A DNA stretch of 64,000 bases from Cytophagales bacterium (GCA_004293905.1 RDZE01000027.1:49929-113928), one strand, 5' to 3'. Shown: positions 1-9,954, counted from the first letter of the stretch. The notes: a model not told the origin generated them from the sequence alone. A program made the numbers and translations.

Positions 1-2
1 TC

Positions 3-623
3 AATTATGATACTTCCGAAGTCAGCCCTTTTATGACACAACTTTCACGCATTAAAGCCCCACATGGCGTTTTTTCCACTTTGGGCAACCATGATTATGG
101 CGAGTACAGGGCTTGGCAACAAGATTCGGACAAGGTGAAGAATTTGCAAACAATGAAGAAAATTCATGAGCAATTAGGCTGGAAATTGTTAAATAACCAA
201 CACCATCTTTTTCAAAAAGAAAATGCACAACTTGCCATCATTGGGGTAGGCAATTGGGGTGTAAGAGGCAAAAGCAGCAAAGAAGGCAATTTGAAAAAAG
301 CCTATCAAGGTACGGAAAATGCTGCCGTCAAACTTTTACTCTCGCACGACCCCTCACATTGGGACGCACAAGTGCGCAAAGAATACAAAGACATCGTAGC
401 CACTTTTTCAGGACATACACACGGCTTGCAATTCGGCATTGATATAGGCAATTTTCGCTGGGGATTGGGCAAGTATGTTTTTAACCAATGGGCTGACTTG
501 TACTACGAAGAAGGGCAATATTTATACGTAAATCGTGGTTTTGGCTTTTCCGATATTTTGCCAAGTCGAATAGGTGTTTTGCCCGAAATTACTATTTTTA
601 CCCTTTCCAAACAAAATACTTAA
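3..623 (+). CDS. Metallophosphoesterase, 3' part (gene enters from left edge)
   Basis: C-terminal part of a calcineurin-like metallophosphoesterase. The reading frame is open to the left edge of the window, so the start codon and the first metal-binding motifs lie outside it. The first Met in view is residue-internal, because the upstream codons (NYDTSEVSPF) continue the fold naturally. Visible family motifs are GNHDY (Asn/His metal ligands), LSHDP and, near the end, SGHTHGLQFG, which carries the two His of the last metal-binding block. The order and spacing fit YkuE-like phosphoesterases acting on phosphoester or pyrophosphate substrates; the substrate cannot be told. An S51 hydrolase gene starts 8 bases downstream, so the two are probably co-transcribed. 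Confidence 0.88.
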   Translation, partial: NYDTSEVSPFMTQLSRIKAPHGVFSTLGNHDYGEYRAWQQDSDKVKNLQTMKKIHEQLGWKLLNNQHHLFQKENAQLAIIGVGNWGVRGKSSKEGNLKKAYQGTENAAVKLLLSHDPSHWDAQVRKEYKDIVATFSGHTHGLQFGIDIGNFRWGLGKYVFNQWADLYYEEGQYLYVNRGFGFSDILPSRIGVLPEITIFTLSKQNT

Positions 624-631
624 TATTACCT

Positions 632-1480
632 ATGAAAAAATCTTTATTTCTTTTATCATTCCTATTTTTCTGCCTAAGTGCCGAAAGCCAAAACCTACCA
701 AAAGGCAAACTTTTTATTATCGGAGGTGGCAAAAGACCCCCTGAAATGCTCGATAGAATGTTGAAAGAGGCGCAATTGACCTCCGAAGACTATATCGTGA
801 TATTGCCTTTGGCAAGTGAAGAACCTGATTCGGCAGTGTTTTATGCCAAAAAACAATTTGCCAACTACCCTTATCAAGTAGTAGGAATGAATTTTTCAAA
901 AGAAAATAGCAAAGATTTCAGCACTGCCCGCCTCGATTCTATCCGAAAAGCAAAACTCATCTACTGCACAGGCGGCGACCAAAATAAGTTTATGGGTATT
1001 GTCAAAGATACCGAATTGGAAAAAGCCCTACGCGAAGCCTACCAAATAGGCGCACTCATCGCAGGCACAAGTGCAGGGGCTGCCATGATGAGCGAAAAAA
1101 TGATTACGGGCAACGAAAAAAAATACAGCGAATACAGTGAAACATTCCAAACCATAGAAGCCAATAATATAGAAATAGCACAAGGAATGGCATTTTTAAA
1201 AGGTGTCATCATAGACCAGCATTTTCTTATCCGTAGCCGCCACAATCGCCTTTTTTCAGCCATTTTGGAGTACCCCGACCACATCGGCATCGGTATAGAC
1301 GAAGCAACAGCCATTTTAGTAACCGCCAACACCGCCGAAGTAGTAGGCAACGCCCAAGTGATTCTTTTTAGGGCACAAAAAGCAAAAATCAGACGTACCA
1401 CCAAAGATTTATGGGCAGCCACAGGTATACAAATTGACATATTGGTGCAAGGAGATACTTTTTCACTAAAAAAACCTTAA
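632..1480 (+). CDS. Secreted cyanophycinase-like peptidase, family S51
   Basis: 282 aa with an N-terminal signal peptide (MKKSLFLLSFLFFCLSAESQ), so exported. The body shows the S51 pattern: IIGGGKRP at the start of the fold, YCTGGDQNKFM, the nucleophile elbow GTSAGA with Ser147, and the segment DQHFLIRSRHNRL followed by GIGIDEATA. Known S51 members are cyanophycinase (CphB/CphE, releasing beta-Asp-Arg dipeptides from cyanophycin) and dipeptidase E. Length and the motifs after the nucleophile are closest to cyanophycinase. No cyanophycin synthetase is in the window, so an extracellular scavenging role or another beta-aspartyl substrate is an inference. It starts 8 bases after the phosphoesterase. 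Confidence 0.85.
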   Translation: MKKSLFLLSFLFFCLSAESQNLPKGKLFIIGGGKRPPEMLDRMLKEAQLTSEDYIVILPLASEEPDSAVFYAKKQFANYPYQVVGMNFSKENSKDFSTARLDSIRKAKLIYCTGGDQNKFMGIVKDTELEKALREAYQIGALIAGTSAGAAMMSEKMITGNEKKYSEYSETFQTIEANNIEIAQGMAFLKGVIIDQHFLIRSRHNRLFSAILEYPDHIGIGIDEATAILVTANTAEVVGNAQVILFRAQKAKIRRTTKDLWAATGIQIDILVQGDTFSLKKP

Positions 1481-1546
1481 AAAATTTGCTTTATCAGTTT
1501 TATTTTCAGAAATTTAGTACTTAAAACTTACAAAACACTAAAAACT

Positions 1547-2539
1547 ATGAATGCTGCACAAATGGCTATTTTTTTCCTCTTAGGAGGAATTATTCTATTT
1601 TTCGTATTTCTGTATTATGTCCCTGTCAATTTATGGATTACTGCACAATTTTCACACGTGCGCGTAAGTCTGCTCAAATTGGTATTTATGCGTATTCGTA
1701 GAGTACCCCCTCGCCTTATCGTAGAGCAGATGATTATAGCAACCAAAGCAGGACTCAATGTAACTACAGACGACCTCGAAACACACTACTTAGCAGGCGG
1801 AAGCGTTCCCTTAGTAACCAAAGCCTTAGTATCGGCAGACAAAGCCAACATTAACCTCACTTTTAAACAAGCCGCCGCAATAGATTTGGCAGGCAGAAAT
1901 GTATTTGAGGCAGTACAAACCTCTGTAAATCCACGCGTTATCAACACCCCTCCCGTAGCCGCCGTAGCCCACGATGGTATACAATTGGTTGCCAATGCCC
2001 GCGTAACGGTGCGTACTAATATTTCACAATTAGTAGGTGGTGCAGGTGAAGAAACTATCATTGCACGTGTAGGCGAAGGAATTGTAACCTCTATCGGTTC
2101 TTCTATTTCTCACAAAGAAGTATTAGAAAACCCCGATAAAATTTCAAAATTAGTGCTTTCCAAAGGGTTAGACTCAGGAACTGCATTCGAAATACTTTCT
2201 ATTGATATTGCCGATGTAGATGTAGGCGAAAACATTGGCGCAAAATTGCAGATAGAACAAGCAAATGCCGATTTGCGCGTAGCAGATGCCAAAGCCGAAG
2301 AACGCCGCGCAATGGCTGTAGCCTTAGAGCAAGAAATGAGAGCCAAAGCACAAGAAGCCAAAGCCAAAGTAATAGAAGCAGAAGCAGAAGTACCCAAAGC
2401 AATTGCTGAAGCACTCAAAAATGGTCATTTTGGCGTTTTAGATTATTACAAACTCCAAAATATGCAAGCTGATACAGAAATGCGACAATCTATAGCAGGC
2501 AACGAAAAACCCAGCTTGGGAGAAGGAAAAAAAGGTTAA
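1547..2539 (+). CDS. floA: Flotillin-like protein FloA
   Basis: 330 aa, close to the usual FloA length. One N-terminal hydrophobic hairpin (about residues 8-28) anchors the protein to the inner membrane. Then come the conserved blocks of the UPF0365/FloA family ([55 protein letters not shown]). The C-terminal half is an Ala/Glu-rich coiled coil ([20 protein letters not shown] and on) typical of flotillins. FloA organises detergent-resistant membrane microdomains in other bacteria. It is the last gene before a bidirectional terminator at 2568-2607. Identification is firm; its local role is unknown. Confidence 0.95.
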   Translation: MNAAQMAIFFLLGGIILFFVFLYYVPVNLWITAQFSHVRVSLLKLVFMRIRRVPPRLIVEQMIIATKAGLNVTTDDLETHYLAGGSVPLVTKALVSADKANINLTFKQAAAIDLAGRNVFEAVQTSVNPRVINTPPVAAVAHDGIQLVANARVTVRTNISQLVGGAGEETIIARVGEGIVTSIGSSISHKEVLENPDKISKLVLSKGLDSGTAFEILSIDIADVDVGENIGAKLQIEQANADLRVADAKAEERRAMAVALEQEMRAKAQEAKAKVIEAEAEVPKAIAEALKNGHFGVLDYYKLQNMQADTEMRQSIAGNEKPSLGEGKKG

Positions 2540-2567
2540 AAATCGGACAAAAATGATATAAAACAGC

Positions 2568-2607
2568 ATAACCCTATCTAAAGTCTTTGCATACTTGATA
2601 GGGTTAT
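2568..2607. terminator. Bidirectional terminator between floA and scoA
   Basis: Perfect 11-bp stem ATAACCCTATC (2568-2578) / GATAGGGTTAT (2597-2607) with an 18-nt loop, followed by a T-rich stretch. It lies between two convergent genes and can serve both. Confidence 0.7.
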
Positions 2608-2647
2608 ATTTTTGGTTTATTGCCAAATCTTATTGTTTATTATAACA

Positions 2648-3343
2648 TCAATTTTTTACAGTACGCTGTTCTATGCGTTTTTCATACTGAGTACCCTGAA
2701 AAATACGTTGCACAAACACTCCCGGTGTATGAATCTGATTTGGGTCTAAAGTACCCGCAGGCACTAATTCTTCTACTTCAGCAATCGTGATTTTGCCCGC
2801 AGTTGCCATCATAGGGTTAAAATTACGTGCAGTACCCTTGAATACCAAATTACCCATCGTATCGCCTTTCCAAGCCTTTACAATCGCAAAATCAGCACGT
2901 AACCAAGATTCTAACAAATACATTTTGCCATCAAATTCGCGAACTTCTTTGCCTTCAGCTACTTCAGTGCCATAACCCGCAGGCGTAAAAAAAGCAGGAA
3001 TACCCGCCCCACCCGCACGCACGCGCTCAGCCAAAGTACCTTGCGGAATCAGTTCTACCTCTAACTCACCAGAAAGCAACTGACGCTCGAATTCCTTGTT
3101 TTCGCCTACATAAGAAGAAATCATTTTCTTTACCTGACGTTGTTTGAGCATTAGCCCAATGCCAAAATCATCTACCCCTGCATTGTTCGAAATACAAGTC
3201 AAACCCTTTATGTTTTTGCGCACTAAGGCAGCAATACAATTCTCAGGAATGCCACAAAGCCCAAAACCACCCAACATTAGTACGGCATTGTCAGGAATGT
3301 CTTTTACAGCTTCATCGGCATCTTTTACCACTTTATTAATCAT
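2648..3343 (-). CDS. scoA: Succinyl-CoA:3-ketoacid CoA-transferase subunit A
   Basis: 231 aa, full length for the alpha subunit of a family I CoA-transferase. Diagnostic blocks are [13 protein letters not shown] near the N-terminus, [15 protein letters not shown], the glycine-rich stretch [20 protein letters not shown] and the C-terminal [10 protein letters not shown]. The A and B subunits together move CoA between succinyl-CoA and acetoacetate in ketone-body use. The B subunit carries the catalytic glutamate and is not next to this gene on either side, which is unusual. A TAnnTTTG-type -7 box (minus strand, 3372-3379) lies upstream of the start. A thiolase that could feed or drain acetoacetyl-CoA is at 35023-36201. 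Confidence 0.93.
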   Translation of the reverse strand: MINKVVKDADEAVKDIPDNAVLMLGGFGLCGIPENCIAALVRKNIKGLTCISNNAGVDDFGIGLMLKQRQVKKMISSYVGENKEFERQLLSGELEVELIPQGTLAERVRAGGAGIPAFFTPAGYGTEVAEGKEVREFDGKMYLLESWLRADFAIVKAWKGDTMGNLVFKGTARNFNPMMATAGKITIAEVEELVPAGTLDPNQIHTPGVFVQRIFQGTQYEKRIEQRTVKN

Positions 3344-3455
3344 AGTATATGGGTGTTATTTTTTTTCAAGGCAAATGTAAAAAATATTATGAAGTTATGT
3401 ACTGCGTTTTCAAGAAAAAATATCTAATTTAGCAAAAAAAGAGCTTATCAAAAGA

Positions 3456-5621
3456 GTGAAAAGAGTAAAAACACCCACCATCTTGCAAATGGAAGCCGTA
3501 GAGTGTGGCGCAGCAAGTTTAGGAATGATATTGGCGCATTATGGCAAATATGTGCCGTTGGAACAACTACGGTATGAGTGTGATGTTACGCGTGATGGTA
3601 GCAAAGCCAGCAATATCACCAAAGCCGCCCGCACTTACCAACTTGATGCCAAAGGGTACAAAAAAGAAACCGATGCCCTTGCAGAGTTACCCATGCCTTG
3701 CATCATTCACTGGAATTTTAACCACTTTTTAGTCTTAGAGGGCGTAGACAAAGCCCGCGGAAAAGCCTACCTCAACGACCCTGCCGAAGGGCATCGCACT
3801 ATTAGCTACGAACAACTTGAAAGTAGTTTTACAGGGGTAGTGCTCACTTTCCAACCTGAAAAAGATTTTAAGAAAGGCGGACAGAAGCCTCAATTATTGG
3901 CAGGATTGAGAAAAAGACTACAAAGCTATGAAAAAGATGTACTTTTTGTGGTCATCTTGGGTTTCTTCTTGCTCATTCCCGGATTGTTAGTCCCTGCTTT
4001 TTTACAAATATTTGTAGATAATATCTTAGTAGGCAAAATGCATTCTTGGCTACCCGCCCTGCTCGTAGGTATGTTTTTGACAGTAGCCATCAAAACTTGG
4101 ATAGAATGGCTCAAAAATAGTTATTTACTACGCCTCGAAACCAAAATGTCCATAGCCAATTCCACCCGTTTTTTTTGGCATGTACTCCGTCTTCCGATTG
4201 TATTCTTCAACCAAAGATATGCGGGCGATATTGCCTCCAGAGTGGCAGTCAATAATAAAAATGCACATCTTCTTTCCAATGAATTAGCAAAAACAGTATT
4301 AGACTTAATGCTCGTAACTTTTTATCTGCTAATGATGCTCCAATACGATTTTATTCTCTCTTTAATAGCTGTTGGTTTTGCCCTGATTAATGTACTTGCT
4401 TTGCGTTGGATTTCAGAAAGCCGCACAGAAAGCTATAGCAACCTTCAACAAGCAGAAGGAAAAATATCGGGCGTAGCCATGAGTGGTTTACAAATGATAG
4501 AAAGCATCAAAGCAAGTGGCGCAGAAGATGATTTTTTTAAGAAATGGGCAGGCTATTTTGCCAAAGTAGTCAATACGGAACAAAAAGTAAGCAGCATGTC
4601 TATAGTACTCAATGCCGTGCCGACCACACTCACCGCACTGAGCACATTGGTAATACTCACCTTAGGGAGTTGGAACGTAATGAATGGTTTTATGACCGTA
4701 GGCGCATTGGTAGCATTCCAAAGTCTGATGCATAGTTTTGCAGAACCAGTAGAGAGTTTGGTGGGTTTAGGAGGAAAATTGCAAGAAGCAAAGGGCGATA
4801 TGGGGCGTTTAGACGATATTTTGGGCGCAAAATTAGACCCTCAAACCCAACGACACGCCGAAATGAAAGACAATCAACTTGACTTTCACATCATTACCCA
4901 AAAATTAGAAGGACACATAGAATTTCGAAACGTAACCTTTGGCTATAGCCGTTTGGCAGAACCCTTAGTTACAGACTTTAACCTTTCAGTAGCCCCCGGC
5001 GAAAGGGTTTCCTTAGTAGGTGGTTCAGGAAGTGGCAAAAGTACCATCGCAAAACTATTGGCAGGTTTGTACGAACCTTGGGAAGGCGAAATCCTTTTAG
5101 ATGGCAAACCAAGACAGAAAATACCACGCGAAATACTCAATAATTCTATCTCTATGGTAGACCAAGATATTTTTATTTTTGAAGGAAATGTAAAAGACAT
5201 TCTCACTCTTTGGGACTCTACAGTGCCCGATGCCAATATCATGCAAGCTGCCAAAGATGCTCAAATACACGACATCATAGGCAGGCGAAAAGGAGGATAT
5301 GACAGCCACCTTACCGAAGGAGGAAAAAATTTCAGTGGCGGACAAAGACAACGCCTCGAGATAGCGCGTGCATTAGTGAACAACCCCACTATTCTGATTT
5401 TAGACGAAGCCACCAGTGCCTTAGACCCTATCACTGAAAAATTAATAGAAAATAATATACGTAGACGCTCCTGTTCGGTGCTTTCAGTAGCACACCGCCT
5501 TAGCACCATTCGCGATAGCGATGAAATCATAGTAATGCGTTATGGGCAAATTATAGAACGAGGCACACACGATAGCCTCAAAGCACAAGACGGTTTTTAT
5601 GCCGCACTGATGAAAATGTAA
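3456..5621 (+). CDS. C39-peptidase ABC exporter (bacteriocin/NHLM type)
   Basis: 721 aa, fused peptidase-membrane-ATPase exporter. Residues 1-130 are a C39 cysteine protease with the triad Cys17 (MEAVECGAAS), His90 (HWNFNHFLVLEGV) and Asp108 (YLNDPAEG), the type that trims double-Gly leaders during export. Residues 150-440 hold the transmembrane segments. The ATPase has Walker A GGSGSGKST (522-530), signature FSGGQRQR (626 on), Walker B ILILDEATSALD and the H-loop SVAHRLS. The start is GTG; later ATGs would cut off the conserved RVKTPTILQMEAVECG beginning of the family. Sequence resembles the peptidase-containing transporter of NHLM peptide systems. No precursor peptide, partner transporter or accessory membrane-fusion protein is adjacent. 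Confidence 0.9.
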   Translation: MKRVKTPTILQMEAVECGAASLGMILAHYGKYVPLEQLRYECDVTRDGSKASNITKAARTYQLDAKGYKKETDALAELPMPCIIHWNFNHFLVLEGVDKARGKAYLNDPAEGHRTISYEQLESSFTGVVLTFQPEKDFKKGGQKPQLLAGLRKRLQSYEKDVLFVVILGFFLLIPGLLVPAFLQIFVDNILVGKMHSWLPALLVGMFLTVAIKTWIEWLKNSYLLRLETKMSIANSTRFFWHVLRLPIVFFNQRYAGDIASRVAVNNKNAHLLSNELAKTVLDLMLVTFYLLMMLQYDFILSLIAVGFALINVLALRWISESRTESYSNLQQAEGKISGVAMSGLQMIESIKASGAEDDFFKKWAGYFAKVVNTEQKVSSMSIVLNAVPTTLTALSTLVILTLGSWNVMNGFMTVGALVAFQSLMHSFAEPVESLVGLGGKLQEAKGDMGRLDDILGAKLDPQTQRHAEMKDNQLDFHIITQKLEGHIEFRNVTFGYSRLAEPLVTDFNLSVAPGERVSLVGGSGSGKSTIAKLLAGLYEPWEGEILLDGKPRQKIPREILNNSISMVDQDIFIFEGNVKDILTLWDSTVPDANIMQAAKDAQIHDIIGRRKGGYDSHLTEGGKNFSGGQRQRLEIARALVNNPTILILDEATSALDPITEKLIENNIRRRSCSVLSVAHRLSTIRDSDEIIVMRYGQIIERGTHDSLKAQDGFYAALMKM

Positions 5622-5646
5622 CTACATATAATAACAATTTAAAATT

Positions 5647-6132
5647 ATGCCGCTTTACCAACTCAACATTAACCAAAAAAACTACAGCATAGAGGCAGCA
5701 GCAGATATGCCATTGCTTTGGGTACTAAGAGATTTGCTACAACTCAAAGGCACAAAATTTGGCTGTGGAAAAGCACTTTGTGGTGCTTGCACCGTACACC
5801 TCAACGGCAATGCAGTTCGCTCTTGTAGTTTGCCCGTATCAGCCGCCGCTAATAGCAATATCCAAATAGTAACAGTGGAAGGTTTGGCACAAAATAATGT
5901 GCTTACAGCCGTACAAGAGGCTTGGATAGAAGAAGATGTGCCCCAATGTGGCTACTGCCAAGCAGGGCAGATAATGACGGCTTCGGCACTACTCGCCAAA
6001 AATGCCAATCCTACCGACCAAGAAATAGAAGCAGCAATGGTGGGAAACTTATGCCGATGTGGTACTTATCCACGCATTCAAAAAGCCATCAAAAATGCCA
6101 TTCAAAAAATGCAAAAAGGAGGTAAAAAATGA
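5647..6132 (+). CDS. iorA: Molybdenum hydroxylase [2Fe-2S] subunit (IorA type)
   Basis: 161 aa. Small iron-sulfur subunit of a xanthine-oxidase-family hydroxylase. The first cluster is plant-ferredoxin-like (Cys40, 45, 48, 60 in FGCGKALCGACTVHLNG and RSC). The second is the family's characteristic one (Cys101, 104 in QCGYCQAGQ and Cys136, 138 in LCRCGTYPRI). Both sets are complete. It passes electrons from the molybdopterin subunit encoded by the next gene, with which it overlaps by ATGA. Annotation as isoquinoline 1-oxidoreductase alpha is by family; aldehydes or N-heterocycles are the usual substrates. Confidence 0.93.
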   Translation: MPLYQLNINQKNYSIEAAADMPLLWVLRDLLQLKGTKFGCGKALCGACTVHLNGNAVRSCSLPVSAAANSNIQIVTVEGLAQNNVLTAVQEAWIEEDVPQCGYCQAGQIMTASALLAKNANPTDQEIEAAMVGNLCRCGTYPRIQKAIKNAIQKMQKGGKK

Positions 6133-8318
6133 ATATTACAACAACATCACGCCGCGATTTCCTTAAAATTACTGCCTTAGCAGGTGGAGGATTATTCTTA
6201 GGCTTTCATTGGGTAGGAGGAAAAGAATTGCCTATCGTTGAAGAAATAGAAATGAATGCCTTTTTGCGCATTAATACCGATGGGAGTATTGTACTGATGG
6301 CTAAAAACCCAGAAATAGGGCAAGGAGTAAAAACCTCATTGCCTATGATTATTGCCGAAGAGTTGGAAGTCAATTGGGAACAAATACAAGTACAACAAGC
6401 AGGTTTAGACAAACGATTAGGCGCGCAATTTGCAGGCGGAAGTACTGCCATCAATACCAATTTTGAGGTACTCCGAAAAGCAGGTGCCTCCGCGCGCGAA
6501 ATGCTTTTGGAAGCTGCTGCAAAACGTTGGGGAATTGATAAATCCAATTGTTTTGCCAAAGAAGGTAAAATAGGGCGCAAAGATCAACCCAACACTACAC
6601 TAAGCTACGCAGAATTGGTAGCAGAAGCCAGCAAAATTCCTGTACCTACTGACCCTCCACTCAAAGACCCCAAAAATTTTAGCATCATAGGCAAAAAAAC
6701 AAAAGGAGTAGACAATGAAAAAATAGCCACAGGCAAACCGCTCTATGGTATCGATGTTTTTGTAGAAGGTATGTACTATGCTGCCATTGCCAAACCCACA
6801 GTTTTCGGAGCCACAATCCAAAGCATAGACGATACGGAAGCACGCAAAATCGCAGGAGTCAAAGAAATCATCACCATTGAACCTACCGAGAATCCTACAC
6901 TCCTCAGTGCAGGAGTAGCTGTAATTGCTACCAATACATGGGCTGCTTTTAAAGCCAAAGAAGCCCTCAAAATCACTTGGAATACTGCAAGCTATGAAAG
7001 TGAAACCTCTGAAACCATTTCAAAACAGTTGCAAAACTTAGTAAAACAAAAAGGAGAAGTGCTACGCAATGATGGAAATGTAGAGGAAGCCTTCACAAAA
7101 GCCAAGACTATAGTAGAAGCCAACTATGAAGTTCCCTTTTTGGCACATGCCACTATGGAGCCCATGAACTACACCGCACACATACAAGGCAATAAAGCAA
7201 CCTTGTGGGGTTCTACTCAAGTGCCTGGTGCTTGCGAAACCATTTTAAAAGTACTTGCCCCAGAAGTACTACCCGAGAACACACAACTGCATCTCTCACG
7301 TATCGGAGGTGGCTTCGGCAGAAGGCTTATGGCTGATTATATGGCAGAAGCAATTTTCCTCTCGCGAAAACTACAAGCCCCTGTACAAGTAGTTTGGACA
7401 AGAGAAGACGATATGCAACACGATTTTTATAGACCCACAGGCTACCACGCAATGAAGGTTGGGCTAAATGAGAAAAATGAAATCATAGCATGGAGCGTCA
7501 ACCATGCCAGCACTTCAAGGGCGATTTATCGTGATAAAAAAGCACAAGCCTATAAAACTGAAATTTTTCCTGAGGGCTTTCCAGCAGGGCTTATTCCTAA
7601 TTTTTATATGCAATACAGCCCCTACGATGCCAAAATACCGCGTGGTGCTTGGCGCGCACCGGGGCACAATGCAACCGCCTTCGTAGACCAAAGTTTTTTA
7701 GACGAAATCTGTTTGCTTACAAAACAAGACCCCGTAGAACTACGACTTAAGCTCTTAGGCGAAGACCGTATTATGCCATACACTGACCATGGCGGTCCTT
7801 ATGATACCAAACGCTACAAAAATGTAATTCGTCTATTGGCTGAAAAAGCCGAATGGAGCAACACGAAGTTAGAGCAAAATACCGCTCGTGGTTTTGCCGC
7901 ACACTATATTTTTGGCTCTTATGTGGCACTCATCGCAGAGGTAACCATGAAAGAGGGATTGCCTGTAGTGAAAAAAATATATGCTTCGGTAGATTGTGGG
8001 CGCATTATCAATCCAAGTGGCGCAGAAGCACAGATAGAAGGCGGAATCATAGATGGACTAAGTGCAGCACTTTATGGAAAAATAAGCATAGACAAAGGTG
8101 GAGTAGTGCAACAAAATTTCAATGATTATCCTCTTTTGCGCATCAAAGAAACCCCAGAAATAGAAATGTTTTTTGTAGAAAGCCAAGAAACGCCACAAGG
8201 TTTAGGAGAAATGTCCTTGCCTCCTGTCGCAGCAGCCGTTTGCAATGCCATAGCACGCCTTACAAACAAAAGAGTGCGCCAATTACCCATCATAGAATCA
8301 CTCAAAAAAGAAAGTTAA
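6129..8318 (+). CDS. iorB: Molybdopterin-binding subunit, IorB type, Tat-exported
   Basis: 729 aa, usual length for the large subunit that binds the molybdenum cofactor without a FAD subunit. The N-terminus has a Tat signal (SRRDFLK at residues 7-13, then a hydrophobic stretch), so the folded complex is exported and the small subunit probably rides along. Typical motifs are EIGQGVKTSLPMIIAEEL, RIGGGFGRR, RGAWRAPGHNATAFVDQSF and, near the C-terminus, GLGEMSLPPVAAAVCNA, which contains the catalytic Glu. It overlaps iorA by 4 bases (translational coupling). No XdhC-like maturation factor or c-type cytochrome acceptor is adjacent. The substrate cannot be deduced. Confidence 0.93.
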   Translation: MNITTTSRRDFLKITALAGGGLFLGFHWVGGKELPIVEEIEMNAFLRINTDGSIVLMAKNPEIGQGVKTSLPMIIAEELEVNWEQIQVQQAGLDKRLGAQFAGGSTAINTNFEVLRKAGASAREMLLEAAAKRWGIDKSNCFAKEGKIGRKDQPNTTLSYAELVAEASKIPVPTDPPLKDPKNFSIIGKKTKGVDNEKIATGKPLYGIDVFVEGMYYAAIAKPTVFGATIQSIDDTEARKIAGVKEIITIEPTENPTLLSAGVAVIATNTWAAFKAKEALKITWNTASYESETSETISKQLQNLVKQKGEVLRNDGNVEEAFTKAKTIVEANYEVPFLAHATMEPMNYTAHIQGNKATLWGSTQVPGACETILKVLAPEVLPENTQLHLSRIGGGFGRRLMADYMAEAIFLSRKLQAPVQVVWTREDDMQHDFYRPTGYHAMKVGLNEKNEIIAWSVNHASTSRAIYRDKKAQAYKTEIFPEGFPAGLIPNFYMQYSPYDAKIPRGAWRAPGHNATAFVDQSFLDEICLLTKQDPVELRLKLLGEDRIMPYTDHGGPYDTKRYKNVIRLLAEKAEWSNTKLEQNTARGFAAHYIFGSYVALIAEVTMKEGLPVVKKIYASVDCGRIINPSGAEAQIEGGIIDGLSAALYGKISIDKGGVVQQNFNDYPLLRIKETPEIEMFFVESQETPQGLGEMSLPPVAAAVCNAIARLTNKRVRQLPIIESLKKES

Positions 8319-8322
8319 TCCG

Positions 8323-8814
8323 ATGAATACTTACAAAATAGAAATCAAATATGGGCTCATCTTTGTAGTGATGAGCCTCCTTTGGATATTGTTAGAAAAA
8401 ATGACAGGTTTACATAGCGAATCTATTCATTTGCACACTACCTACACCAATTTCATCGCCATTCCTGCAACTGCTATTTATGTGTTTGCACTCTTAGAGA
8501 AAAGAAAAAAAGATTTACAAGGTAGCATGACTTGGTTGCAAGGCTTCAAATCGGGTATGATTATCTCCTTGGTAGTGATGGTTTTAAGCCCTATAACACA
8601 AATGATAACTTTTTGGCTCATCACGCCTGAGTTTTTTCCAAATGTCATCAAATATGCCGTAAACAGTCGATATATGACACAAGCAGAAGCCGAAAATTAT
8701 TTTACACTCTCTAACTACATGGTGCAGGGCTTGATAGGTGCGCCTATTATGGGGGCTTTTACGTCAGCTCTTGTGGCTATTTTTATCATGAAAAAGCCTG
8801 TTTCTACTGTTTAG
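8323..8814 (+). CDS. DUF4199-family membrane protein
   Basis: 163 aa with four predicted membrane helices (about residues 10-27, 40-57, 73-96 and 133-155). The layout and the segment WLQGFKSGMIISLVVMVLSPI match the DUF4199 proteins common in Bacteroidota. No function is known. It starts 4 bases after iorB and is probably co-transcribed with it. Its last 11 bases overlap the end of lpxK on the other strand. A second family member is at 41637-42164. Confidence 0.75.
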   Translation: MNTYKIEIKYGLIFVVMSLLWILLEKMTGLHSESIHLHTTYTNFIAIPATAIYVFALLEKRKKDLQGSMTWLQGFKSGMIISLVVMVLSPITQMITFWLITPEFFPNVIKYAVNSRYMTQAEAENYFTLSNYMVQGLIGAPIMGAFTSALVAIFIMKKPVSTV

Positions 8815-9856
8815 CATTATTGATATACTGATACACCATATCTTGAAAGTTGTCTTCTTCACCTAAAAAGGCAACTTTAATAGGAATATAATAAAGATTT
8901 GCATTTTTTAAAACTGCTTGTAAATCAGGACTTTGCAGTTTTACATAGTCTTTTTCAGTGCAAAAAATGGTTTTCCCATCTGCTTTGTTTATTATTTTTT
9001 GCAAATCAGCCTCAGTATAGTAATAGTGGTCAGGAAATACGAAATGATGCAATAGGGCATATTTTTCTGCCATATATTGCTCGAAAATAGCGGGTTGTGC
9101 GATTGCCGAGAAAAGTACAATTTCGTGGGTAAAACGCTCTACATTAATCAAAGAATTATTGGGCAACACCTTTCGAGGTGAGGCATAGTGAATGGTAGTA
9201 AAAAAAATAGGCGTTTGTGGGCTTGTATACTTTTGTATTTGTGTGCTAATGGTATTTTTTTCAGCTTCTTGCATTTTAGTAGGGCATTTGCTGACAATCA
9301 CTATTTGCGCCCGCTTTGCCCCTCTTCTTGCCTCACGCAAACGCCCCGATGGGAGCAAATAATCTTTATAAAAAAGCCTCTTGTAGTCCGTAATTAAAAT
9401 ATTAAGCCCTGCTTTGATGGCTCTATGTTGAAAAGCATCATCAAGCAGTATTACTTCTGTTTGAGGGCGTTCTTGTATGATTTTTTGCACAGCGGGCACT
9501 CTTTTTTCGCCTACTGCTACGGCTATTTGGGCAGAAAATTGATAATAAAATTGGGCAGGCTCATCTCCTAAACTATAGGCATTTTCGGAAGCAGATGCCC
9601 AACGAAAACCTTTTGTTTTTCTGCCATACCCTCTGCTAAGTGTTGTAATTTGGTATTTTGTTTTCAACAAATGAATTAAATACTCTATGTGTGGGCTTTT
9701 GCCTGTACCACCTACTGTTAAATTGCCTACATTGATGGTCGGAATAGGTGCTTGGTAGCTTTTCCATAACTGCTTATCATAGAAATAGTTGCGCCACGAG
9801 GTAATGAAATGAAGAAGTATGGAAAAAGGAAATAACAAGATTTGCCACCATTGCAT
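8804..9856 (-). CDS. lpxK: Tetraacyldisaccharide 4'-kinase
   Basis: 350 aa. LpxK phosphorylates the 4' position of the lipid A disaccharide at the inner face of the cytoplasmic membrane, giving lipid IVA. An N-terminal amphipathic or hydrophobic segment (MQWWQILLFPFSILLHFI) is the membrane anchor. The P-loop variant NVGNLTVGGTGKSPH, TTLSRGYGRK, ILLDDAFQHRAI and the C-terminal FPDHYYY / FCTEKDYVKL are family hallmarks. It is monocistronic and faces the iorAB run. Its presence fits a Gram-negative outer membrane. Confidence 0.95.
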   Translation of the reverse strand: MQWWQILLFPFSILLHFITSWRNYFYDKQLWKSYQAPIPTINVGNLTVGGTGKSPHIEYLIHLLKTKYQITTLSRGYGRKTKGFRWASASENAYSLGDEPAQFYYQFSAQIAVAVGEKRVPAVQKIIQERPQTEVILLDDAFQHRAIKAGLNILITDYKRLFYKDYLLPSGRLREARRGAKRAQIVIVSKCPTKMQEAEKNTISTQIQKYTSPQTPIFFTTIHYASPRKVLPNNSLINVERFTHEIVLFSAIAQPAIFEQYMAEKYALLHHFVFPDHYYYTEADLQKIINKADGKTIFCTEKDYVKLQSPDLQAVLKNANLYYIPIKVAFLGEEDNFQDMVYQYINNAKQ

Positions 9857-9954
9857 AGCTGAATAACATTTGAATAAAAAATTTGGTTACAATAATAATC
9901 AAAATTTGATAATAAATCTGTATATTTGTATAAATTTAATCGCTAAATACGACC

